Of a stretch of 64,000 bases of DNA, positions 25,057-33,857 are shown one piece after another. A program made the translations under genes and the position numbers. The notes beneath the pieces are model-generated. The model saw only the letters and a list, made by a program, of their open reading frames with translations. It had not been told where the DNA came from and made no database searches. Position 1 is the stretch's first letter. Each line of letters opens with the position of its first letter. The stretch is from UBA1181 sp045226255 (lineage in GTDB: Bacteria; Bacteroidota; Bacteroidia; Bacteroidales; Paludibacteraceae), in contig JBGVCG010000006.1 of assembly GCA_045226255.1 (NCBI GenBank), positions 1 to 64,000 on the forward strand, read 5' to 3'.

Positions 25057-26508
25057 ATGGTTGTAAATTCCATTAATTTCTGGTTGTTCTTTGCAGCTGC
25101 GATAATCCCTTATTTTACCCTTTTCAGGAATAATTCGAAGCTGCAGAATCTATGGTTGTTCCTGGCCAGCTATTTTTTTTATGGGTGGGTTGACTGGAAA
25201 ATGATTCCGCTGTTGTTAGTCGTGACAGCTGTGTTTTATTTTCTGGGACTATTCATTAAGGCAAACAATCAAGATAATCCGAAGCGGGCTTCTCTCCTCA
25301 CTACGGCGGGGGTGGTCCTCGGTGTGGGTATGTTGGCCTATTTCAAGTATTTGGGTTTCTTCGTGCAGGAGTTCGCCTCTTTGTTCGAATCGTTTGGCCT
25401 GAAGACTAATTTGAGCACTTTCAATATCATCATGCCGCTTGGCATCAGTTTCTTTACTTTCAAACTGATGAGTTATGTGATAGAGGTGCATCGCGAGAAT
25501 ATCGAGCCCACTAAGGATTTTATCCAGTTCGGCACGTATGTCGCATTCTTCCCCACCATCCTCTCTGGCCCGATTGATAGGCCTACAGGCTTTTTGCCTC
25601 AGTTGTCCACCTCCCGAAAATTTGACGAGCATGAGACATCCGAAGGATTGAAGATGGTGCTGTGGGGTATGTTTTTAAAGATGTGCATAGCCGACAGGAT
25701 ATCTCCATGGACGGATGCGGTGTTCGGCAACTATGAGCACCATAATGCGACCTCCATAATCGTTGCGGCCATCCTTTACCTGATCCAGATGTATGCCGAC
25801 TTCTGTGGCTACTCGGATATGGCTATCGGAACGAGTCGGATAATGGGCTTGAAGGTGGTTCCTAACTTCAACAGACCTTTCTTCGCCCAGAATGTTGCGG
25901 AGTATTGGCGCAGATGGCACATGAGTTTGACCACATGGATCACAGACTATGTCTTTATGCCTCTCAATGTCGCTTGGCGTGATTGGGGGAAGACTGGACT
26001 CTATTTGGCGACTGTTGTGAACCTTGTTGTGATCGGCATTTGGCATGGCGCCAACTGGACGTATGCCTTGTTCGGCTTGTATCATGGTCTTTTGCTCGTC
26101 ATAACCATGATAGTTGAGAAGCGAAGGAAGAAACTAGAAAAACAGTATGACCTGAAAAAAAACGAGGCCTACAAATGGTCCCGTAGAGCATTGACATTCT
26201 GTCTGTTCGCAGTGGGCGCTGTTCTTTTCAGGGCAAGTAGCGTGTCTGACTTCTTTGGAACGCTGGCGCAGATTCCTAAAGGGTTCGGACCGATGTTCAC
26301 TGGCGGGTTCTTCGCTATTCTGACGTATTCGATACCTGCTATCTTTGTGATGTTCTTCAGGGAATGGGGGCAGGAGTATAACCGTGACATCCATTTCTTC
26401 CACTCGAAACATGTTTGGGTACGTGTTGTTAGCATCGCATTGATGATCTGTTATATTATCTATGCAGGTGAATTAGATGGTCATTCTTTCATTTATTTCA
26501 AATTCTGA
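25057..26508 (+). CDS. MBOAT-family membrane O-acyltransferase (DltB/AlgI-like)
   Basis: A 483-aa polytopic membrane protein with about eleven hydrophobic segments. Family landmarks are SFFTFKLMSYVIEV, FFPTILSGPIDRP, the Tyr-Trp-Arg-Arg-Trp-His motif in AEYWRRWHMSLTTWITDYVF, and the catalytic His of VIGIWHGANWTYALFGLYHG. Relatives (DltB, AlgI, PatA) carry acyl groups across the membrane to O-acylate teichoic acids, alginate or peptidoglycan. Here the donor is probably the ACP encoded 3 bp upstream. Acceptor unknown, presumably a surface glycan or lipid. Its TGA stop shares one base with the ATG of the next gene. Confidence 0.93.
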   Translation: MVVNSINFWLFFAAAIIPYFTLFRNNSKLQNLWLFLASYFFYGWVDWKMIPLLLVVTAVFYFLGLFIKANNQDNPKRASLLTTAGVVLGVGMLAYFKYLGFFVQEFASLFESFGLKTNLSTFNIIMPLGISFFTFKLMSYVIEVHRENIEPTKDFIQFGTYVAFFPTILSGPIDRPTGFLPQLSTSRKFDEHETSEGLKMVLWGMFLKMCIADRISPWTDAVFGNYEHHNATSIIVAAILYLIQMYADFCGYSDMAIGTSRIMGLKVVPNFNRPFFAQNVAEYWRRWHMSLTTWITDYVFMPLNVAWRDWGKTGLYLATVVNLVVIGIWHGANWTYALFGLYHGLLLVITMIVEKRRKKLEKQYDLKKNEAYKWSRRALTFCLFAVGAVLFRASSVSDFFGTLAQIPKGFGPMFTGGFFAILTYSIPAIFVMFFREWGQEYNRDIHFFHSKHVWVRVVSIALMICYIIYAGELDGHSFIYFKF

Positions 26509-27410
26509 TGAGGCAATTTGTGTATAAAGGTTTAGCGGTTCTTGCGCTGGTCGTTTTGATAGACCTTGCAGTCGGGGTGATTTCAGATCGGGTGTTTACC
26601 TCTCTCCCTGACAAGAACTCCATGATAGCTACCATTCAGCAGTCTTTGTTCAATAAGACGGCGGATTTGCTGGTTCTTGGACCTTCCACGGCCAATCATC
26701 ATTATGATGCGCAGCTTATGACGGATTCCCTTGGAATGGATGTCTATAACGCTGGTCTTGATGGAAGGGATATGATTTATTTCGGTGTGGTGTTGCAGTC
26801 TTATTTTGACAGATGTGGGGTGAAGATGGTTATCCTGGATGTGGGACCGACTCAATTGGATGGCTCCTGGCTGGCGATGATCAACGATACCAAACCCTAC
26901 TATGGTATAAGCAAACAAGTTACTGAGTATTACGATAATGAGACGGATTGGCAACAACGGCTGAAATTGTTTAGTTCTCTTTATCGGTATAATAAAACCT
27001 TGAGTTATTGGATCCGGGTGCAGATAGATCCTGTGAATGACACGAAGGGGTATGTTCCTCTGGAGAGGGTGTTGGATACGCTGGAACTGTCGGAAACCAA
27101 TGAGTTCACGGTGGATTCGACGGAGTACCGCTATTTTGTGAATATCGTCGATATGTGCAAAAAGAATAACGCAACTCTTGTCGTGGTTCAGTCTCCTTCC
27201 GCCGATCGCAATTTGGCGTTTGAGAATTGGGTCGCCTCTTTTTGCGAGAAGAATCATATCGTATGTATTCAGGAGATTGCCAATGAGGAATATTACAAGC
27301 ATCCGGAATGGTTCCAGGATGGTGCGCATCTGAATTCTGCGGGAGCTTGTGTGTTTTCTCGTAAAATAGTAAACGCGTTGAAGCAAAATACTACGATTTT
27401 CCCGAATTAG
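26508..27410 (+). CDS. SGNH-like membrane-anchored protein, partner of the MBOAT enzyme
   Basis: A 300-aa protein with one N-terminal transmembrane segment (about 7-25), the rest extracytoplasmic. LLVLGPSTANHHY (GxS, nucleophile-like Ser), NAGLDGRDM and, near the C-terminus, DGAHLNSAGA (DxxH) are the block I, II and V features of SGNH hydrolases/acyltransferases. This matches the DltD/AlgJ/AlgX role of receiving or transferring the acyl group on the outer face of the membrane after an MBOAT protein has moved it. The one-base overlap with the MBOAT gene supports that pairing. Weak overall similarity leaves the exact reaction open. Confidence 0.75.
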   Translation: MRQFVYKGLAVLALVVLIDLAVGVISDRVFTSLPDKNSMIATIQQSLFNKTADLLVLGPSTANHHYDAQLMTDSLGMDVYNAGLDGRDMIYFGVVLQSYFDRCGVKMVILDVGPTQLDGSWLAMINDTKPYYGISKQVTEYYDNETDWQQRLKLFSSLYRYNKTLSYWIRVQIDPVNDTKGYVPLERVLDTLELSETNEFTVDSTEYRYFVNIVDMCKKNNATLVVVQSPSADRNLAFENWVASFCEKNHIVCIQEIANEEYYKHPEWFQDGAHLNSAGACVFSRKIVNALKQNTTIFPN

Positions 27411-27584
27411 TGTTCCTGCTGGACATAAACAGATGGGTTGCGCCGTGCAGGTGTGTATGTTTTTCATCGCAGGTGGACCCTTGATGGTCGGGGAAGACCG
27501 ATTTTGGTGTCGTATGATCGCGATGTACCGCTAATGTTGAAAAAAATATGTAGGTGGATTCGTTTTTTTTGCTTTCATTTGCAA

Positions 27585-27592
27585 TAAATTTG
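27585..27592 (+). promoter_or_regulatory. Candidate -7 box for porV
   Basis: TAAATTTG fits TAnnTTTG and lies about 79 bases before the chosen porV start codon. Candidate TTTG boxes upstream (27568-27571) are too close for ideal spacing. The preceding 27411-27580 stretch shows no gene. Confidence 0.4.
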
Positions 27593-27670
27593 CGAAAGTG
27601 TTGTTATGTCATTGAATGCTTGTCATAAATGAGCACACTTTGGGAAAATGTAATTAGATATTTATATCAA

Positions 27671-28906
27671 ATGGGAAAATTAAATGTACGTGCGGTTCTT
27701 CTTTCCGCTGCTTTGTGTTCGTCTCTTACTGTCAGCGCTGTCAATGTGACTGATGGGGATGTAACTTATAATCCTCTGCAGACGGCTGTCCCGTCTCTTT
27801 CCATTGCGCCGGACGCTGTGGGCGGTGGTATGGGTGATGTGGGTGCCGCCACTAAGCCGGACAACATGTCACAATATTGGAACCCTGCAAAGTATGTGCA
27901 GGCTGAAAGTAATGGCGGATTCTCCATCTCATATACTCCTTGGTTGCGTAAGATCGTCAACGATATCGATTTGGTCTATCTCTCAGGATATTATAAAACG
28001 TCTGAAAGAACGGCTGTTGGTGCTTCCTTCCGCTATTTCTCTATGGGTGAGATCACATTGACGGGCCAACCGAATTATAGTGGAGAGCCTACCAATTTGG
28101 GTACTGCTAAGCCATATGAGTTCGCTGTGGATGGTAGCTTCTCTATGTTGCTTTCCGAATATTGGTCGGCGGGTGTCGCTCTTCGCTTCATCTACTCCGA
28201 CTTGTTCAATGGCGCATTTGATGAGGAGGAATATTCTTCTGCTAAGGCTATCGGTGCGGATATCGCCTTTTCTTACCGCCGTCCGGTGCAGATCTCCTCG
28301 AACACTTCTTATGTGGGCGTGGGTATGTCCATCTCCAATATCGGTAACAAAGTCTCTTATGATAACGACCAGACACAACAGTTTATCCCTACCAATTTCA
28401 GGTTGGGTACCTCTTTCGATTATGCGTTTGATGAGTACAACAGATTGCAGTTCGCTGTCGATATGAACAAGTTGCTGGTGCCTACTCCTTACGGTAATTC
28501 GGATCAATATGATACTCCGCAGGCTTTCAACGAGGCTGTGAGGGATTACGAGGAAACCACGGCTATCGGTGGTATCTTCAAGTCCTTGGGTGACGCTCCT
28601 GATGGTTTCAAGGAGGAGTTGAGGGAGATTAACTTCTCTTTCGGTTTGGAATATTCTTACAATAACAAATTCATGGTGAGAGGTGGTTACTTCAATGAAA
28701 ACAAATACAAGGGTAACCGTAAATACTTCAATGTGGGTGCTGGATTCAATCTGAGTATCTTCCAACTGAGTGCGGCTTATGTGATCGCAGTTGCTCAAAA
28801 CAGCCCGTTGGATAACACATTGCGTTTCTCCCTTGGCTTCGATTTGGGTGGTTTGAAGGATATCTTCGGCGTGAATGCTGATAGCGGCGCTTCCACCAAA
28901 GAGTGA
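27671..28906 (+). CDS. porV: Type IX secretion system outer-membrane protein PorV (LptO)
   Basis: A 411-aa outer-membrane beta-barrel of the FadL type. The start at 27671 gives a clean signal peptide (MGKLNVRAVLLSAALCSSLT, cleaved near VSA); a start 14 codons earlier would bury it. The mature N-terminus has ALxxAxxxxxxGMGDVGAAT-like sequence, SIAPDAVGGGMGDVGAATK and MSQYWNPAKY, which are typical of PorV. PorV is the shuttle of the type IX system: it collects substrates with C-terminal sorting domains from the SprA translocon and hands them to PorU/PorZ. porU is not adjacent. Candidate clients in this window are at 47563-48030 and 49668-50468. Confidence 0.93.
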   Translation: MGKLNVRAVLLSAALCSSLTVSAVNVTDGDVTYNPLQTAVPSLSIAPDAVGGGMGDVGAATKPDNMSQYWNPAKYVQAESNGGFSISYTPWLRKIVNDIDLVYLSGYYKTSERTAVGASFRYFSMGEITLTGQPNYSGEPTNLGTAKPYEFAVDGSFSMLLSEYWSAGVALRFIYSDLFNGAFDEEEYSSAKAIGADIAFSYRRPVQISSNTSYVGVGMSISNIGNKVSYDNDQTQQFIPTNFRLGTSFDYAFDEYNRLQFAVDMNKLLVPTPYGNSDQYDTPQAFNEAVRDYEETTAIGGIFKSLGDAPDGFKEELREINFSFGLEYSYNNKFMVRGGYFNENKYKGNRKYFNVGAGFNLSIFQLSAAYVIAVAQNSPLDNTLRFSLGFDLGGLKDIFGVNADSGASTKE

Positions 28907-28935
28907 TGAATGTAGTGCATCTGGAATACAATAGG

Positions 28936-28967
28936 AAAGTGCGGTCATAAGGCCGCACTTTTTTTGT
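28936..28967 (+). terminator. Rho-independent terminator after porV
   Basis: AAAGTGCGG (28936-28944) pairs with CCGCACTTT (28953-28961) across eight bases and is followed by a T tract. Confidence 0.9.
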
Positions 28968-29050
28968 GCTACCCTTTCTGTTTTCTTTGTCGTTAAGGGT
29001 TCAAGTCTGCGTATTCTTTCGTAATTTCGCGGTCTAATTTGTATGGTTGA

Positions 29051-30259
29051 ATGGATTGCCCGAAAGATAGATTGTTTACGATGAGCTTCGTCTGCTCCTG
29101 CAGCGCGAATTTCCTCCTCTTCTTCTCCTTCTACCTGATCATGCCTATCTTAGCCATGTATCTGATAGAGGTCTTCACCGTGCCTGAGTCTACGGTGGGG
29201 GCGGTCCTTTCCTGCTATACGCTGGCTTGCCTCTTCGTCCGTCCCTTCTCGGGGTATCTGGTGGACACTTTCCAGCGCAAACCACTCTATCTGATGGCCC
29301 TCTCGGTCTTTGTCCTCCTCTTCGCGGGCTACCCTTGTGTGAAGACGGTCTTCCTCTTCGCCTTGCTCCGCGTGATGCACGGACTGGCCTTTGGTATGGT
29401 CTCCATATCGAGCAATACGATCGTGATCGACATCATGCCTTCCAGCCGTAGGGGCGAGGGTTTGGGCTATTTCGGCCTCTCCAACAACTTCGCCATGGCG
29501 ACGGGCCCGATGGTGGGCATGTGGCTCTTGGACCATTACAGCTACGAGACGATCTTCTACTCCTCCTTTTGCGTGAGCCTCTGCTCTTTCCTGATCGGTA
29601 GCCTGATCAAGACGAAGTACCGCCCGAAGTCGGACGTGAAGGAGAAGCTCTCGTTGGACCGTTTCTTCCTGAAGAAGGGTGTGCCTGCGGGCATCAATCT
29701 TTTCTTCCTCGCCATCCCTTATGGGGTCATGACCTCCTTCATCGCCTTGTATGCGAAGGAGCTCTCCGTCGAGGGTAATCCCTCCTTCTTCTACCTCTTC
29801 CTGGCCTCAGGCATCGCCTTGTCGCGTATCTTTTCGGGCAAGTTGGTGGATAGGGGCAAGATGTTGCTCATGATCAAGGTGGGTATCGCCGCCGGCGGAT
29901 TCGCCTACCTCTTGTTGGGTGCCTTGCCTTATTTGGGTATCCCTTCGGACTATATGCGTGCGACCTTCTTTGGTGTCGCACTCTTGATAGGCATGGGCTA
30001 CGGGACGATCTTCCCTGCCATGAACTCTCTGTTCGTCGCGCTCGCACCGAACAACAAGCGTGGCACGGCCACCTCCACCTACCTCACATCGTGGGACATA
30101 GGGATCGGTGTGGGACTGTTCGGGGGCGGTTGCCTGAGCGAATGGACCTCTTTCTCCACCACCTTCTGCGTCGGTGGATTGCTGGACATGATCGCCCTGA
30201 CGCTTTTCGCCTCCATCACGGCCGCACATTTCCTGCGCAACCGTGTGCGGGAGTCTTGA
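29051..30259 (+). CDS. MFS transporter
   Basis: A 402-aa inner-membrane protein with twelve hydrophobic segments and the loop motif GYLVDTFQRKPLYL (major facilitator motif A, GxLxDxxxRKxxL) between helices 2 and 3, with a weaker second copy GKLVDRGKMLL between helices 8 and 9. It resembles the drug/sugar efflux type (EmrD/YfcJ-like), but substrate cannot be assigned. It precedes miaA by 58 bp on the same strand. Confidence 0.9.
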   Translation: MDCPKDRLFTMSFVCSCSANFLLFFSFYLIMPILAMYLIEVFTVPESTVGAVLSCYTLACLFVRPFSGYLVDTFQRKPLYLMALSVFVLLFAGYPCVKTVFLFALLRVMHGLAFGMVSISSNTIVIDIMPSSRRGEGLGYFGLSNNFAMATGPMVGMWLLDHYSYETIFYSSFCVSLCSFLIGSLIKTKYRPKSDVKEKLSLDRFFLKKGVPAGINLFFLAIPYGVMTSFIALYAKELSVEGNPSFFYLFLASGIALSRIFSGKLVDRGKMLLMIKVGIAAGGFAYLLLGALPYLGIPSDYMRATFFGVALLIGMGYGTIFPAMNSLFVALAPNNKRGTATSTYLTSWDIGIGVGLFGGGCLSEWTSFSTTFCVGGLLDMIALTLFASITAAHFLRNRVRES

Positions 30260-30317
30260 TGCCTTCCCTCGTTTTGATTATCTTTGGACGTTGATATGAA
30301 CTTAAGAATAGCTCGTT

Positions 30318-31232
30318 ATGGCTTATGATATGCTGACGATATTGGGACCGACCGCTAGCGGGAAGACCACCTTGGCTGCTCATTTGGCTCGCCGCCTGGG
30401 GGCTGAGATCATCAGTGCGGACTCCCGCCAGATTTACCGTGGCATGGACATCGGCACGGGGAAGGACCTCTCCGACTATGTGGTCGATGGCGTCTCCATC
30501 CCTTACCACCTGATCGACATCGCCGACCCGGGGTATAAGTACAATCTTTTCGAGTACCAGCGTGATTTCTTGTCCGCATACCAGGATATCAAGGGGAGGG
30601 GAGTCTTCCCGATCCTCTGCGGGGGAACCGGCCTCTACATCGAGTCGGTCCTCAAGGCCTATAAGATGATGCCTGTGCCTCAGAACGAGGAGCTGAGGCA
30701 GTCGCTGGAGGGTAAATCGTTGGAGGAGCTGACGGCTATCCTCTCCACCTATAAGACGTTGCACAACACGACCGATGTGGATACCGCCAAGCGTGCGATC
30801 CGTGCCATAGAGATCTGCGAGTATTACCGTAGCCATCCGCAGGACTTCGTCGATTTCCCCGACATCAATTGCCTTGTCGTGGGGGTGGATATCGCGCGTG
30901 ACTTGCGCCGCGAAAAGATCTCCAAACGCTTGCGTGCCCGCTTGGATGAGGGCATGGTGGACGAGGTGCGGCGCATCTTGGATTCGGGTGTCTCCGCGGA
31001 GGATATGATCTACTATGGCTTGGAGTATAAGTATCTGACGAACTACGTGATCGGTAACCTCACGTACGAGCAGATGGTCTCCGAGCTGGAGATCGCCATC
31101 CATCAGTTCGCGAAACGGCAGATGACCTGGTTCAGGGGAATGGAGCGTCGTGGCTTCACCATCCATTGGGTGGACGCATGCTTGCCGATGGACGAGAAGG
31201 TGGAGGTTATCCGCAAGCTGTTGCAGGCTTAG
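30318..31232 (+). CDS. miaA: tRNA dimethylallyltransferase MiaA
   Basis: A 304-aa enzyme of standard length that transfers dimethylallyl from DMAPP to N6 of adenosine-37 in tRNAs reading UNN codons. Visible motifs are the P-loop GPTASGKTT, ISADSRQIYRGMDIGTGK, the DMAPP/tRNA region GGTGLYIESVL, AKRAIRAIEI and the C-terminal FAKRQMTWFRGM. A -7-like TATCTTTG at 30279-30286 lies 31 bases before the start, so it may be transcribed separately from the MFS gene. Immediately downstream the base composition drops. Confidence 0.97.
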   Translation: MAYDMLTILGPTASGKTTLAAHLARRLGAEIISADSRQIYRGMDIGTGKDLSDYVVDGVSIPYHLIDIADPGYKYNLFEYQRDFLSAYQDIKGRGVFPILCGGTGLYIESVLKAYKMMPVPQNEELRQSLEGKSLEELTAILSTYKTLHNTTDVDTAKRAIRAIEICEYYRSHPQDFVDFPDINCLVVGVDIARDLRREKISKRLRARLDEGMVDEVRRILDSGVSAEDMIYYGLEYKYLTNYVIGNLTYEQMVSELEIAIHQFAKRQMTWFRGMERRGFTIHWVDACLPMDEKVEVIRKLLQA

Positions 31233-31259
31233 TGGGGGAGCTTTATTATTCCACCAGCA

Positions 31260-31988
31260 TTATTCGAATTCAAAATCTATCACCTCCCAGTTCAGAGAAT
31301 CATGAACCACTACCATTTTCTTATCATTTGGATTTGAATGGTCAAAAATACTTTTATAGTAAAAAAATATCAAAAAACATGTGTCTCCATTTGAATTCAC
31401 AACCTTTGAACGATTTAAATCCTCTATGCAATACGTATACATAGATTCATCAATTGTAATTTTAAATGTATCACGATTATCATCTCCAGATTCTATTTCG
31501 TATTTGCGTATAATCACTGGCATTTTGGGAGGCAGGTAATCAGCCCCCCCCGTATCCGACACCGCTACAATGTACTCATCAGTCGAAACACCATCCACAA
31601 AAGTCCGAAATGGACGGATGATATCTCCATTTATCGTCTCATATGCGCCAAAGTCTATCTTAATATCATATCCTGAATATTTCCCATTTTCTTTTGGGCT
31701 CACATTACAACCTTTGGACATCACACATCGATTCTTAGGGAACCCATCAGGATAGTATTCTTCAAACAAACCCTCCAAATACCCTTTTGAGTTTGTAGTA
31801 TCAGTATAGCATCCTCTATTCATTACATTCCCATTTGCATAATAATTTATGACTTTTGTGGAATCATTCCATGCACTCTTTATACTTTCAAAAAACAAGG
31901 ATTCTGTGTCCACATAATATTTGGAAGACTTCTGTTGACATCCAATCATGGACAGCATTACAAAGAGACAACAAACTTTGTTTTTCAT
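31260..31988 (-). CDS. Uncharacterised lipoprotein
   Basis: A 242-aa protein starting MKNKVCCLFVMLSMIGCQQ, a signal peptide ending in a plausible lipobox (SMIGC). A start nine codons upstream is possible but makes a poorer signal. The mature part has YYANGNVMNRGCY followed by GLFEEYYPDGFPKNRC, reminiscent of the YxxGxxxxxGxY/YYxxG repeats of MORN-like (YwqK-type) proteins. Function unknown. It converges on miaA, is AT-rich, and lies in a small block of orphan envelope genes (31.2-33.6 kb). Confidence 0.6.
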   Translation of the reverse strand: MKNKVCCLFVMLSMIGCQQKSSKYYVDTESLFFESIKSAWNDSTKVINYYANGNVMNRGCYTDTTNSKGYLEGLFEEYYPDGFPKNRCVMSKGCNVSPKENGKYSGYDIKIDFGAYETINGDIIRPFRTFVDGVSTDEYIVAVSDTGGADYLPPKMPVIIRKYEIESGDDNRDTFKITIDESMYTYCIEDLNRSKVVNSNGDTCFLIFFYYKSIFDHSNPNDKKMVVVHDSLNWEVIDFEFE

Positions 31989-32241
31989 CGTATAAAGCAC
32001 TTTTGTCATTTTCATTTTTCTTGTATTTATAAGAGTTTCTCTTCTGTTTTTATGATTTTATATTTCTTCATGAGGTCATTTCGGGGCATAAGCTGGTCAT
32101 GTTCTTCCCGTGAGGGGGGCAATCCGAGCTGTAGAAGCGCGCCCCCGTCATCTTTGTTGCGAAGATAGTAATAATTCTTGTGTTTTAATGGATGTTTTTA
32201 TAACCCCCTGTTTTTATGGTGTGATGTTTATGTTTTTATCC

Positions 32242-32249
32242 TATATTTG
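32242..32249 (+). promoter_or_regulatory. Candidate -7 box before the secreted repeat protein
   Basis: TATATTTG fits TAnnTTTG, 32 bases before the ATG at 32281. It makes the longer upstream frame (from 32110) unlikely to be translated. Confidence 0.5.
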
Positions 32250-32280
32250 TAAAGTAAGTTCAGAATTTAAAATTTTCGAC

Positions 32281-33099
32281 ATGAAGAAACACAGTCTCCT
32301 TTTATTTTTCGTCTTTCTCTTTTCTTGTTTCTGCTCTTTTGCGCACACTTTTGATGATTTCCTAAGAAATGCAGTCGGCCGACCAAAGGGAAATGTGAAA
32401 TTAATCACTAGTACGACAGAAGATAAAGATGTAATCAATAAATATTACAGTAGTGATGGACGATTGGATTCTGTTGTCTCAAATAATGCTCATTATGCAA
32501 TATCTTATGGAGAAACCAAGGTGCTGAAATACAAACTGTTAAGACCGGGCGTGTGGTGGGAGATATCCTTAAACAAGGATTCATGTGTATGTGTGCAATA
32601 TAATCCGGATGGAAGTTTTGAAAGTGGTGAAATCGAGTATTTGAACGACAAAGGATGGACAATCAAAAAACGTGGGCTTAAGGGTCGCTATGTGGCAGAA
32701 TACAGAAATACTTATGATCCCCTAACACGCACTTTGAGGCGAGAAACGGACAAGGAAATAAGTGATGAAATTGAAGAGTTCAAATACAATGTCAACGGAG
32801 ACATTATCGAGGTAAAAGTCAGATATGGAAAACCTGACAATCTCAAGCTCAAAAGCTACTATAAATACAACGATGATGGGGAACTGGTAGAATTCGAGAA
32901 CTTTGAGAAGATTGTAAAATACACTTACTCGAAGTTCGACGCAAAGGGCAATTGGACAGAATGCGTCCGCATTGAAAATGGCAAACGGCTCAGTGATCAA
33001 ACGATAAAAGAGAAGCGATCATTTAATGAGCCCATTCGTGGTGACCATGGTGTATACACGGAAAAAACCATTATAACCAGGAAGATTGTTTATTATTGA
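32281..33099 (+). CDS. Uncharacterised secreted protein with YD-like repeats
   Basis: A 272-aa protein beginning MKKHSLLLFFVFLFSCFCSF, a signal peptide (cleavage near FAH). The body has short beta repeats such as YNPDGSFESGEIEYL, YNVNGDIIEVKVRYG, YNDDGELVEFENFE and FDAKGNWTECVRI: the pattern Y(N/K)xxGxxxxxxxY of RHS/YD-like or MORN-like wall proteins. No family name assigned. The start was chosen because of the signal peptide and the -7 box; an ATG/GTG-initiated frame 57 codons upstream lacks both. Confidence 0.65.
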   Translation: MKKHSLLLFFVFLFSCFCSFAHTFDDFLRNAVGRPKGNVKLITSTTEDKDVINKYYSSDGRLDSVVSNNAHYAISYGETKVLKYKLLRPGVWWEISLNKDSCVCVQYNPDGSFESGEIEYLNDKGWTIKKRGLKGRYVAEYRNTYDPLTRTLRRETDKEISDEIEEFKYNVNGDIIEVKVRYGKPDNLKLKSYYKYNDDGELVEFENFEKIVKYTYSKFDAKGNWTECVRIENGKRLSDQTIKEKRSFNEPIRGDHGVYTEKTIITRKIVYY

Positions 33100-33250
33100 A
33101 ATCCAGTGGTTAAGCATAAAGCGTATGATTGAGAGTATTGTGGACAATTGCACTCCCTTTGACAATGCTTGTGCGTTCCTCAAATTTGTGCATTAGTAAT
33201 GCAATGCCCTTCGTTATGGATGTTGTATGCAATGGATATTCTATAAACAG

Positions 33251-33562
33251 TTATATTCCGCTCAATAACGACATTGATATGGGTATGGCGAAAAATAATG
33301 CTATCATTATGTAATTCAGTTGGTTGCATTTCTTCAACAAATCGTTATGTTCCTTGTTCCCCAATTTTTTGAAATCATTTACCGGAATAAACCAGAAATA
33401 GAGGCTCATGTGATATATCAATTTTAGATTTGAATTCTCGGGTATCAAGCCATCTTGTTGCATTTGACATCTGACCTCATATATTTTTTTCTTAAGTTGG
33501 TAGTGCCTATACATTAGATAGAGGAAAATACAGAATAAAATTAATCCTACGACTATGAACAT
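33251..33562 (-). CDS. Small membrane protein, unknown
   Basis: A 103-aa protein with hydrophobic segments at about 1-18 and 84-100 flanking a basic, helical middle (YRHYQLKKKIYEVRCQMQQD) with a short aromatic patch LYFWFIPVNDF. Unknown function. A small overlapping frame on the plus strand (33129-33314) looks less gene-like. The region 33100-33250 shows nothing else. Confidence 0.5.
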   Translation of the reverse strand: MFIVVGLILFCIFLYLMYRHYQLKKKIYEVRCQMQQDGLIPENSNLKLIYHMSLYFWFIPVNDFKKLGNKEHNDLLKKCNQLNYIMIALFFAIPISMSLLSGI

Positions 33563-33748
33563 TGTGGTTGTTGTTTTTTAATAAGTTAAATCTGTTGTAA
33601 CAAATATATTAAAATAATACACATGCCCTTCCGCCATAGCGTGATTTTTTGCGGATGCCCCATCTACCCGTATTTTGATTGTTTTTTCCTGTCAACCTCC
33701 CTTTTTTGTCGCTTTCTCCCGATAATTTTATGTTTTTTCTAAAAATAC

Positions 33749-33765
33749 CCCCTAATTTTTAGGGG
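33749..33765. promoter_or_regulatory. Candidate operator upstream of glutamine synthetase III
   Basis: CCCCTAA-TTT-TTAGGGG is a perfect inverted repeat of 7-bp arms, 18 bases before the -7 box of the glnN promoter (33784-33791), that is, over the -33 position. Placement over the polymerase site suggests repressor or activator control, presumably by nitrogen status. The regulator is not identified. The rest of 33563-33857 shows no gene. Confidence 0.5.
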
Positions 33766-33783
33766 TGTAATCTAAAAATTATG

Positions 33784-33791
33784 TAATTTTG
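33784..33791 (+). promoter_or_regulatory. -7 box of the glnN promoter
   Basis: TAATTTTG fits TAnnTTTG, 66 bases before the glnN start codon. The -33 position is replaced by the palindrome at 33749-33765, a hint that transcription needs an activator. Confidence 0.55.
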
Positions 33792-33857
33792 CGCAACATT
33801 CCTATGCTGACGAGGGGGTGTTTCGTGAATTTATAGTCTTATTAAAAAATAACTTGT

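Noticed and set aside
26583..27467. Minus frames of about 300 codons opposite the SGNH-like gene (and 27983-28948 opposite porV, 30216-31166 opposite miaA)
   Set aside because: All lie fully inside well-supported plus-strand genes and show no recognisable domains.
33129..33314. 61-codon plus-strand frame
   Set aside because: No promoter or conserved feature, and it overlaps the better-supported minus-strand membrane protein.
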